Below, in pieces: positions 11,620 through 22,100 of a stretch of 64,000 bases of DNA (its first letter is position 1; each line of letters opens with the position of its first letter). The position numbers were made by a program, and so were the translations under genes. The DNA is taken from the NCBI RefSeq assembly GCF_022539665.2, contig NC_081332.1, positions 1,881,773 through 1,945,772 of the forward strand. The letters are read 5' to 3'. The stretch is from Daphnia carinata. Taxonomy: Eukaryota; Arthropoda; Branchiopoda; Diplostraca; Daphniidae. Below the pieces are notes generated by a model, which made no database searches, was not told the origin of the DNA, and saw only the letters and a program-made list of their open reading frames with translations.

Positions 11620-12800
11620 TGCTGCTCCTTTTTTTTGTCACAACCGCTTGTTTCAGCTGTTCCAAGTATTGAAGCATTACTTATGCAAGTACTTAGAGAG
11701 GGCTGCCCATCACAAAAGAAGAGCTCATCATGGTATGTTATGAAATAAATAGATTTTTAAAGAAACAAAACTTTTTAACCTCTCCTGTTCCTCATAGATG
11801 CTGTGATGGTATGTTTGCAAAACTGGGAAAAATTCTGTGCTATGGTGGCCTTAAGTATGTGCTCAACACTTTGAAAAATGTGAACAGCAAAAACAGTTGG
11901 TCAGAATTCCAAACGTCAAAAGTTACTTATTTCTGGAAAATCAGTTAATCTACATCCTTATTTTCTGCTGTTCCATCAGTCACTATCCAGTGTGTTTGGA
12001 CAGCGGACACATTCTTGAATCAGACTGCTTCAGTTTATATCGAAGATGTATTGCTTGTCATGCCCTGTGACCAACTTCACAGGACTATGTTGTAAGTTAG
12101 TATCACTTTACAAAGCCAAATAGGTGTAACAAAATGCAATTTTGTAAATTTTTTATACAGAATTATTTTACTGCTTTGTTTTTTGTTGTACATTGTACAG
12201 CAAATTTAGATTACATGCCCACTATGAAAGAGATCAAGTATATTACCGAAATTGACTATCTCAATTCGCGACTTCCAAACTCATCCTCAGTCTGTCATTC
12301 TGATGCAGGGGTCCTGAAAGAAGTTGGAACGTTTTGAACCGTCTCAGCCAATAAGTGTGTCTGTTTTTTTGTGCCGGGAAACCCATTATTATAACTAACT
12401 AAATTGCCATTTATTGTGTTATTTCCATAGGTATTAGAAAATAGGTAGTCGCTTAATGATTAGTTTCTTCGCTGCCCGTCAACTTACCATCCAAGCAAGC
12501 ACTATGTCTGTCAAACCATTAGTTGAATACAGTTAATACCAGTAGTTCACCAAAACAAGAGGTAAAGAAGGATTGCACCAATCCTTATTGAATATATATT
12601 GATAGGCAAATGTTTAAAAATTGATTTATGTTTCATTTCTTCAAATAGGTTAAAAATCATACTGAACCAAAAGAGGTATCTAGTCGAACCAAATTTCATA
12701 ATGATAACAGTTGGAAGCCCCCAGGAATTTTTGAAAAATGCTTCCTGCCCATTACCTTCAGTCGTTGCTGCGGCCCGAAAACAAAGTATTAAAATTTATA
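11620..12800 (+). other. Possible unidentified spliced gene or pseudogene
   Basis: Several short open stretches on the plus strand look protein-like and are bordered by splice-like signals. They read VLREGCPSQKKSSS (about 11690), DAVMVCLQNWEKFCAMVALS (about 11800), SVYIEDVLLVMPCDQLHRTM (about 12030) and MPTMKEIKYITEIDYLNSRL (about 12216). I could not chain them into one continuous frame and do not recognise a family. It may be a decayed gene, a diverged one, or chance. Confidence 0.25.
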
Positions 12801-12834
12801 TAAATTGAAGTGCATATCTGGGCTCCCTTCTTTT

Positions 12835-13170
12835 CTGTGGCCCCGTTTCCCTTAAATTTTTAATAAGCCCGTAGGGGGTCAGCCCCTACTGTGATCAGCA
12901 GTAAACGGTTGTGAGTGCGCTGTCCGGAAAGGGGACGTGGGGGTCCCCATGGTTCGATGATATCATTGGAGGGCTGTGGGGCTACCCAAAAATCCGAATT
13001 AACGGTTAATCGCTCACGTAAAAGCTTGTCCGCGACCTTCGCTCTTCTTCCGGCTTCTCTTAGCCACGCACCGGGTAATCTCCCCGGTGAGTCAACTGAG
13101 GTAGTGTCTCCCCCTACCTTGGTTGACAGCAACTTTGAAATCGGCTATTTTGCCCTTTCAAAGTTGCACG
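12835..13170. repeat. GC-rich block ending in an 11-bp inverted repeat
   Basis: This 330-bp block is clearly more GC-rich than its surroundings. It ends with CAACTTTGAAA (13130-13140) and its exact reverse complement TTTCAAAGTTG (13156-13166), able to form a hairpin with a 15-nt loop. Open frames on both strands have no recognised motif. A transposable-element fragment is most likely. Confidence 0.4.
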
Positions 13171-13523
13171 TCTTTATATTGTGCAGAAGTATTGTCAATA
13201 CAAATTCTTAAAAAAAATTACAGATCTTGTCTTTTTTTACTGTCGTGGTGTTTCTCTGCAATTTTCACTATTGTGAACAATTCCTTATTTATATCACAAT
13301 GTCATTTTATTGACGTATACGTTATATTTTCAATTTTTGCTGTTCCCAATCATGGAAGAATATTTCTTTGATAGACGACTTAATTGTTTATTTAACGTTG
13401 CACTTTTATCTCACTTCATGGAGATTTTACAACTTTGAGTGCATTAATGATATTAATTTGTATACATGCATTGTATATCTCATTTGACATTTTAAGTTAT
13501 ATATATTTATTTTATTTCATTTT
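13171..13523. other. Noncoding AT-rich stretch
   Basis: I see nothing recognisable in this AT-rich stretch between the GC-rich block and the tRNA-like sequence. Confidence 0.4.
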
Positions 13524-13593
13524 GACTCTTTAGGGGATTGAACCCTTGATTTCTGGCGTGCGACGCCGATGCTCAACCATAGAGCCATGAGTC
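13524..13593 (-). tRNA. tRNA-like sequence, probable pseudogene or SINE head (anticodon position CGC)
   Basis: Read on the minus strand, a 6/7 acceptor stem (GACTC..GAGTC) frames a D-arm (GCTC..GAGC), an anticodon loop GTCGCAC with U33 and A37, and a T-loop TTCAATC. Mismatches in the anticodon and T stems and a shortened acceptor-D spacer suggest a tRNA-derived relic. Confidence 0.4.
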
Positions 13594-13774
13594 TTGTAAA
13601 TTAGGTAACTATTTTTCCATGTCTTTTAAAGGAGACCTATTTGCACTTGTAATAATATTGTTGTGCGTCCCAACGCAATTTAATATTTCCGTCTCGGAAT
13701 GTCACCTATAAATACAATAGTGTGATTCATTTTTTGTACAAAGAAATATTGTCTACAGTGGGAACCATACCTCA

Positions 13775-13860
13775 ATTCTCAGGCACAGAGGATCCAGACG
13801 CGACTCGAACTCTTGACTTTCGATTCCCGTAGTCAGACGCTCTACCTCAGAGCTATTATT
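13775..13860 (-). repeat. Second tRNA-like relic (box A and box B present)
   Basis: On the minus strand a D-arm AGCTCTGAGGTAGAGC (box A) is followed 40 nt later by GAGTTCGAGTC (box B). The anticodon arm resembles an Arg-ACG type (CTGACTACG..) with extra bases, and the stems do not close. It is likely a decayed tRNA gene or a tRNA-derived SINE head. Confidence 0.35.
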
Positions 13861-14234
13861 ATGATGACATTCCCGTATCGTGCTAGTATGATACAGCGTA
13901 ACGTAAAATAAGAAAAAGTCTTCTTTTTAATCCTGACTGTACATCAGATGGGCGTGCATGATAAGGTTATAATAATAGCACGAGGTATATCTTCATGCTA
14001 TGATCTATACTTATCAGGTATACCTTCCCATTAGTGTGATACATAATGCTAGTAGTTTCTGTTAACGAAGTAGTGTTATAAGTATATGCAACCCGCGTTA
14101 TCAACCAATAGTGAAATAACAAAACAAACACGAAAAAAGCCGCTACCTCATTTCGTTTATGATCAAAATGCTTAGGATGTTTGGAATATTAATGTTCATT
14201 TAATACTTTTTGCCAAGTTGAAAAAAAAAAATTA

Positions 14235-14556
14235 CCGGAAGTGACCGGAAGTAGCCTATATCTCCAGAAATACTGGGCCAACAACAAAACGAATATGATT
14301 TTCGTGATCCTCGTGAAATTTAAGGTGTGTCTGACCTATTTTGACCTGTTTTTGGCGAAAAGTCCAATTTGGCCAAAATCGCGATTTTTCCTGAACTATA
14401 GTTCAGGGAAATTTGCGATTTTTGACGATTTTCGGGTATTTTCTACTGACACATGGATTCGACCCCAAATTTCACGAGGATTACGAAAATGTGGTTTTTT
14501 TTTCATTCAGACCAATAGATAGTGAGTTATTAGGCATTTTCAAACCGGAAGTTATC
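14235..14556. repeat. Imperfect ~320-bp palindrome (foldback element)
   Basis: The centre is a perfect palindrome CCTGAACTATAGTTCAGG (about 14391-14408). Outer arms also match in inverse: TTTTCGTGATCCTCGTGAAATTT (about 14297-14320) pairs with AAATTTCACGAGGATTACG (about 14468-14487), and GGAAGT motifs lie at both ends. This is the structure of a foldback/MITE insertion. The frame inside it is a palindrome artefact. Confidence 0.6.
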
Positions 14557-15123
14557 TTGAAAGTTAAAATTTCGAAAATTTAAAAAATGAACTATGTTCT
14601 CCTTTACAAGTTACAAAAGATCTGCGTAGTTTCAAACGTAAACTATAGTAAATTAACATAACATGGCCTTTCAAAGTTCTTAAAGTTCAATTTTAAGATA
14701 CAACCTGTATACCACTTCAAAGCTTTAAAGGTTTATTTCAATAAAAAAATCTTCTGTTACAGACTGTGAATATTTTGTTGCATTGAGAAATGAATGCTAC
14801 CACGCTTGTAACAATGGCTTAATCCAGAATGATACAACATGAGACCTGGTTTTGCTAAAGTACGTTAATATTACCTTGTTCTATGCCCAACAGCTTACAC
14901 TTTGTGTTGGTAACGAAGCAGCGTAAAATTTGCACATCACTAATAGGGGTGGAGGTAAAAACAACAAGCTATTCCGATCAAGTAAACTCAAATAGACGCT
15001 TTCAACGTAACAACAAAGTCAACAATGAGAATCACATGTCAAAAAATAGTTTTAATTTTAGCCGCTAGAGGCTGGTGAACTTGCAGCGCCGTCCACGGGA
15101 AATTATGTTCCTTCCGAAACGGA
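14557..15123. other. Noncoding AT-rich stretch
   Basis: No gene or clear repeat is seen between the palindrome and the second dispersed-element copy. Confidence 0.4.
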
Positions 15124-15291
15124 AAAAAAGGCCGATATTTTTTTTTTTCTTGGGTAAAACGGATTGCCATAAAAGTCGGGCTTATTTTGTCGTCGGCCTT
15201 ATTTTTCAAAATCGGCAAAAGTGGAAATCTTCCGGAATTTGATCAAAATCCCCTATTATAATGCAAAATTTAACGCTGATTTCGAAAAATG
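15124..15291. repeat. Dispersed AT-rich element, copy 2
   Basis: Segment B (15124-15170) is directly followed by segment A (15173-15291). Segment A matches 11231-11334 in direct orientation. Segment B matches 11359-11408 in inverse. Confidence 0.65.
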
Positions 15292-15538
15292 CATTTATTT
15301 CATTTTCGTTTTTAACCTAACTGCATTTTACTTTTTAAGTGTTTGATCACACTGGAAAATGTTTGAATGATCGATTGTTCCTTTTGGTTCTTCCATCCGA
15401 TTCTTGCTCCGCCGCATACACGATAATGTATACCTAGCATTCGTGTAAGACCACATGTGCATAAAATAACATTAATAACATTTTACAACTGGGAGTAGAT
15501 AAAAAAAATAAATAAACACAACTAACAACAAAACTCGC

Positions 15539-18389
15539 TTACTTTTCCATTTCCTCGGCTTCCTTAACTGTGTTCGGTAGAGTTGTTTTGTTAGTTTCAG
15601 GTAAAAGAAGACAGAGGAGTCCTACACTCAAGTTGACACCGGCAAATACTATGAAAGGCAGTGCTGGATCGATTTTCCTTCCCTGTGTGGAAGCCATGAA
15701 TTCATGAAATCTCCAATTACGTGATATTTTCGTAATTTGCTTACAGCGGTAGCTATAATAGGTGCTAATATCCCACCAATGCGACCACATGTCGAACAGA
15801 GTCCTACTGCAGCACTTCTAGCTGACGTAGGGAACAGATCTGACGTATATGAATAGACCGTTGCCATCACGCACGATATGAACAGTTTTCCAAGCATGGA
15901 GAATGTGATCCTGATTGCTGGAGGATCTTTATGACAGTCAAGCAATTATTCAAACTAGTTTGTCCATTGAAAAACAAAAGCTGTGATTCACACCTTCAGG
16001 AACAAGTCCTGTTATCAAACAAGCTATGCCACTGGCAATTAAACCTCCGCTGAGCGTAGGTCTTCGCCCAAGTTTGTCCATGAGAAAGATACCGCTAATA
16101 TAGGCTGGGATTTCCACAGCCCTGTGGGTAATCAATTGAAATGATAAGATATCAGGGAGCTGCATACAAATTGTATACTTGCATTGCTAGTTCGTAATTG
16201 AGGAAGAAATCGTCCGATAAGTTCGTCGCTGAAAATGTAATCCCGTAATACCCCATAACGGCAGCTATCCTGTAAGTTTAACCATCACAATTAAATCGTT
16301 GTAAATTGATACAGAAACGCGATACTTACCAAGCAAAGAACATGATCGCGAATCTCTTCCAGAGAATTTTGGAACGAAAGACATCTCGAATGCTTTCTCC
16401 CTTTGAATTGCTGCTGGAAATGGGTTCCCCTTCGTGATCCCGGCCATCTGCCTGTTAAAATATTCGCAGGTATGATTGTGTCGTATTTTTGCTGTGCTGT
16501 ATGAAGTTTGTACGTACATTGTCGCTTTTTGCTTTTCCAACAAAGATTAAGTGATCTGGAACGCTTTTCTTATTCATTTTCGCCGCCTGGAGGATGAGGA
16601 TACGGGCTTCCGAGTACCGCTTCTTCGTGATTAGCCAACGGATCGATTCAGGGACGACCCTTTTTCATTTCAGAGAATCATACGAATCAGCAACAACTTG
16701 CTATAAAACACGTGTAATCGAAGTACTTACCAATAAAGGGAGACGAGGGCAAACATTGGAACACTGATGACGAGTTGCAGATTTTTCCAATCACGGATGT
16801 AATAGGCCACCAGACCAAGAACTGCGCATCCGACGGTAAAAACGCACTGGTATATGAAACCGCACATTACACGATATTTCTTGCCAACAGCTTCCACACC
16901 TGACTCATCGTTACCGGAAAACGTTTTGGTTTTAAGTTTTTGTCATTGGTAGAATGAGTAATAAATTCATCGTTGTTTAATATAGCCATCAAGTATACCA
17001 AGAGTGGTAACGCCGGCAAAACAACTGTAGCAACGCATGTTAAGCTCCATAGATGGCATAGCATTCCGTACAAACTGTTAGTGTTGTTCCGGTATTTGAC
17101 AGTTTGGACCCGCCAGAGTACTATGGTAAATTGAGATCTTCTTAATTCGTTGGCCGTTGTGAACGTGATGCCACGTTCTAAATACTGAGCGTGCTGGCGA
17201 ATTATTCTAAATACCGGAGCGTGCTGGCGAATTGTGTTAAATACCGGAGCGTGCTAGCGAATTGGACCGAACAGCTGCAACGCCATCTATGGAGCTTAAC
17301 ATGCGGACCTCAAGCTATTCCGTGCGAAAGGCTACCCTGGTTACTACTCCAGGTATACTTCATGCTATAACAAATAGTTTCAAAATTACAAATCAACTTA
17401 CCCCATACAAAGAGTATGAGAAAATGACCTATTGCCGTGACGCCGCACAAAAATCGCAACACGCAGAATGTTGCGAAGTTCGGAGAAAATGCCAAACCAG
17501 TGGTTAGAGTGGCAAGAACAACAACATTCACAGAAAACGCCAACTTGCGGCCAATTCTAAAACAATATTATTTCAATTAGGATAAGATTCAACAGGTAGG
17601 ATACTACACCTACTGATTTGTAACTCTGCAAGAAAGCTATACGTATACCTATCGGCTATGTTTCCAAGTGTTGCTGCGCCCACTAGCATTCCGAACATGT
17701 AAACTGAGCCGGCCAGAGTTTCTTTCCATTCGTTTTCGCAGGTCAAATCGAACTGTAATTTAACAATTTCAATAATTTTGTTTAAAGTAATTATACAGTA
17801 TATATGGTACGCAAACCTCCGTGACGATAGTTGATTGGAATAATGATGTATCATAAACCCAGTGGTCACATCCCACAATCATTGATGGGTCAGTCGGGGC
17901 GTCAGGTTGCTGGCATTCTTCTAAATTCGTCCAGGTGTAATTGTAACGTTTACATTGATCTGGGGTATTATCTTCTGTCCATGGAATAGTATTGTTCAGC
18001 CAAGGCGTATAGACGTTGTTGGGCTCAGACGAAACGCTATAGTCAGCATCACAACCCTCTATAAAACATCTGGGCAAGCGCTACACGTTACAGCCTCGAA
18101 TAAAAGACAAAGATTTAATGAAACTTATTCACCTGTAAACAGGAACTGCGCCCGTGAACGTGTAGGACATCACCACCATACCCGGGAAGAATGCGGGTAT
18201 GCACAGCCATAAAAATGTGCGCAGTTGATACTGTCCTAATTGACCAAGATGTTCCAAAATGTCGTCGTAGTTAAAGGTTTCTTCTTGCTGTGTTTTGCAA
18301 TCATTTTGCTGACTCTTTGTGGAATCATCTTCGTCGCAAATGGAGTTTGTGGATGAATTTTCCGTCATTCTTATGAACTGTGTATCCAA
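15539..18389 (-). CDS. SLC22-family organic ion transporter (MFS), 11 exons
   Basis: Minus-strand exons 18389-18133, 18069-17817, 17752-17649, 17556-17402, 16899-16731, 16659-16518, 16451-16330, 16269-16183, 16121-15994, 15926-15745 and 15682-15539 join to 580 aa without a stop. After a cytosolic N-terminus (YDDILEHLGQLGQYQLRTFL) and TM1 comes a large Cys- and Asn-rich extracellular loop with N-glycosylation sites, typical of SLC22. The MFS signature NIADRIGRK follows TM2. VPESIRWLITKKRYSEA precedes the long cytosolic loop. VEIPAY..MDKLGRRP and SDLFPTSARSAAVGLCS complete the family pattern. It probably moves organic cations, carnitine or carcinine-like substrates across the plasma membrane; the substrate cannot be told. 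Intron 16122-16182 uses a GC donor. Confidence 0.88.
16981..17369. mobile_element. MITE-like insertion in SLC22 intron 4
   Basis: A 389-bp segment is bounded by inverted ends of about 85 bp: TATAGCCATCAAGTATACC at the left and the inverse of ..GGTATACTTCATGCTATA at the right. Inside the ends a perfect 24-bp inverted repeat is found at 17034-17057 and 17282-17305 (GCCATCTATGGAGCTTAACA and flank). The middle contains three 30-bp tandem units. It fills most of the 502-bp intron. A related copy lies at 21110-21317. I could not fix the target-site duplication. Confidence 0.7.
17181..17267. repeat. 30-bp tandem repeat, three units, inside the MITE
   Basis: Units beginning at 17181, 17211 and 17241 share ATACCGGAGCGTGCTGGCG followed by AATT. 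Confidence 0.75.
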
Positions 18390-19104
18390 TTAAAGTTGAA
18401 AAATGCTTAACTTTTGCTGTTGAATGTCAGAAAAACTCCAGGAACAAGAAGCAGGGCTTAGCGCGGCGTAGATTGGCTAAATCCACGCGGCGGACTGATG
18501 ACAAAAGCGACTCATTTGCGCTTGGAGACTGTTTAATCTCTGTAGTTTGTCCTTGATAGACTGATGTACATGTGCCGTAATCACGGCTGTCATTCAGTGT
18601 CTATGTTGTTATCTAATTATTCCTTTTTCGTGCCAAGCGAACAGCAACAGTAGCATGCCTTCAAATGTGATTGTTTGCTTTGTTGTTGTTGTCTTGCTGT
18701 TTTTTCATGATTACATGAGCTTTGACCCGTCTCACACAGCTTGCGACGAATATTAAACTTCGTCGCATTAACTTCATACGTCTAGAGGTTTCTCATAACG
18801 TAGGTAACGAGCAAGCGATGTCATACTGTATTCTTTTCTACTTCATTCATTTTTATTAGTATTAAATGTGATCTAAAATTATTTCGTCCGAAATATGATT
18901 GTACGAGAAGCAAGTATAAAATTTCACGTGCAGTCTCCCGATTGGTATCGGAAGCACGGACGTATTAGGGTGCAAATCATTTTTCTATCACGATTCACGA
19001 TGGTGTTGTCGGAATCCTTCCACGATTAGGTTGCAATTTTACTTTTCTGATTTCAAATTCAAATTTCTTCTTCAAATCTCTTCATTGACCCCTCCTACGG
19101 CTTG
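18390..19104. other. Intergenic, SLC22 promoter and mucin/C1q gene 3' flank
   Basis: A 715-bp AT-rich stretch between two minus-strand genes. It must hold the SLC22 promoter and 5' UTR and the 3' UTR of the C1q-type gene. No coding sequence is seen. Confidence 0.5.
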
Positions 19105-22100
19105 CTACATAATTTCAGGGCTTAGAAGGAAGCCACCAAAACTAGTTAAAAGATGTTCGAGATTTCCACTTTCATGAATAGATCCGACGAGTAATTCCAC
19201 CTCAACAGTGTCCTTTTCTTGGAGCTTAACTGTAGCCTGTAGATTGACGGGGAACCATCCATAATTGTCGTTGGAGTTGATATGCCCTTCGGTTAACATT
19301 TGTGGAGTTTTTTCTTTCTGATTTTTGTTAATCCAGAGTCGAACAGTGATGATGCTTGTCCCCGAAATATGCGCACTGGCCTTCAACGCTAAATGTTAAA
19401 AGACTCGGAATTATTGGAAGAAAGGCTCATCCAGCTTCGTCACTTGACATTCAATTGTAGCCTAAATGTAAGAGAAAATAACAAAAATTTTCAGCCTCAA
19501 CCGGTAAAGTAGAAATGGTAGATTCCGTTCATTGGAACTGTGAATATTCCCGATGCTGGGTTAAAGGCATGCCCATCATTTAATCGATTTATGAGGTACG
19601 GCTGTATGGTATCATGTTGGTCAAAGCTGCTGTTTCTTTGAGCAAAAAAAGCAACTTTTGCCTGAATTGCAAAGGTAAAGTTACATCGTCAACGGCATTT
19701 TTTTTTCACCATTAAATAAAAAGGCCAATATAATTAAAAAGGCAAACAGAGTTACCACTGTTTTAGAGTATCGTTGTTGCTCGCCATTAAGCCTTGATGC
19801 CACTTTTTCTATTTTTTCTTCGACTGCTTCTAGTTGTTTCTTTATCTACATGACATTTAAAAAAAACAATTAAATTTAAAATCAAATCAAACGGTAAAAA
19901 TTAATAAACGCATCATCAACTTACAGTGTTGGTAAAAACCTTAATGTCTTCTTGTGATACTAGTTCGCTACCTAAAACAAAGTTCAATTAGAGTTAGTTT
20001 AGTGTAAGTCACCAAATGGATCAAATGACTATGATGATTAGCAATGTAAATGATGAAATGGGAAATTTGAATTCCTTATCAGATAAAAAAAACAGTCGAT
20101 TATCACTGGGCTAAAACTATTTTAGGCAAATCTCTATCGGATTATAGAGATTTTTTCCTTTCCTTTTGACGGACCTTCGGAAAAGAGTATCAGAGAAACA
20201 AATGCATCCTTCGTAACATGCCACGAGCAATCATGGTGGCAAGGTTGAAAACGAAAAAGAATGGCGGTACTGCACTGATACCTGAGCTTCCTGGAAGACC
20301 TGCATTAGCTGTCGGATTATTGGTTAATCCTAAAGCCCCTGTGGTATCAAGAGGAAGGAGGAATTCATTAGTCTCATGCCTTGGAGGAAAATGTAAATGT
20401 TCAACCCAAATGCAAAACTACACTCGGGGAAAAAAAAAAGATTATTAAGGAGCTCACCGTCATCTGGAGTTGCTTCCGTGGTAGGACGTTTGTTTTCCAT
20501 GTTTGGTGTTTCTTCTGTGGTAGGAAGTTTGTTTTCCATGTTCGGTGTTTTCCGTGGTAGAAAGTTTGTTTTCCATGTTTGGTGTTGCTTCCGTGGTAGG
20601 AAGTTTGTTTTCCATGTTTGGTGTTGCTTCCGTCATTGTTAATGCCTGAGCATAAGCGCTTGAGGGTAATCCTGTCAATCAGATTTTAAAGAAAAAAACA
20701 AAACAAATTCACTGAAATGCGCAGATACTGTGGATAAAAAAACGTGATTTCGAAATGTTTTCTACTGGCAACTAAAATTCGCCGAACGTAGCGGACAGAA
20801 AATTGGAAAAACAAAACAGAGGATGCATGGCAACATGAAGGATTTCACTACTCATTAAACAGTGAATAGAAAAGAGAGTAGGTGACTAATACCTGAGATT
20901 TCTTTAGGATCTGCGCTGGTTGTCGTAACATCGATTATTCCAAAATCGTCTGTGGTAGCTATCCAGAGGAATGAGAAATTCATTAGGTGGAAAGGTTATC
21001 TTAACGGGAAAATGTGAATATTCAACAAGTGCAAAGCTGAACCATGAAGTATATCAGTAGTACCGCCTGGAAAACAACTTGAGCTACGCATTTTTAAGCT
21101 GAAAATTGCCAGTACGCTCCGGTATTTGACAGTATTGGCGTGCCCGAGTGTTCTAGTAATTTAGATCTTGTTAACCATTAAACGTGTCAAATGACGGAGC
21201 GTACTGGCGCATGATACTGAGCAGCCGAAACGCCATCTATGGAGCTCAACATGCGGAGCTCAAGCTCTTCCGTGCAAAGGGTACCCTCGTTACTATTCCT
21301 GGTATACTTCACGGCTAAACACAAGGGGAAAAAAATAATAATGTGTTATAAATTTACCTGCATCTATAGTTGTTTCCGTGATCATATTTTTGGTTTCCAT
21401 GTTTGTCGTTGATTCCGTAATAGCTGCGGCCTGAGTATAGGCATTCACCGGTATGTCTGCATTGTAAATTTAATGAGATTCTTTTTAAAGTATTGAGGGA
21501 TTAACGATGAACTAAAGAAATTCATAATGTCAAATATAATACACAGCTACATTGAACTGCCATCAAGTTCATAATACGCCATTTGGTGGAAAATTCGCAG
21601 GACGCAGCGAATAGATAGGCACCACCCTTTAAACAGTACATAGAAAAATGATTTGGTGATTGATACCTGAGATTCCTGGGAGATCTGCACTAGTTGTCGG
21701 ATTAACGCTTGTTGCTACAGGGCCTTGGGTATCAGGAAGAAAGGGACATTCATTAAGCTTATACCTTAACAGAAAAATGTAAAAATTCACCAAGTGCAAA
21801 ACTGCACCGGGGAAATAAGAATTTGAAGGAGCTCACTGGCATCAGGTGTTGTTTCCAAAATAGTAACTTTAGTTTCCGTGCTTGCCGTTGTTTCCGTAAC
21901 AGTTGATTCCTGAAGAGTTGTCAGTATTTCTGCATTAAGTTTTTGGAAGATTAAAAATTCAATAAATAAATTCTGAGTGAACTAGTGAGTGGAGAAACAT
22001 GAAACACACAGCTACCGTGGATAAAATATACCTGTTTTCGCTATGCTATCATCTGGCATCAAGTTTACAGTAACTGGTTGGGTGGACAATTCGCCTAACG

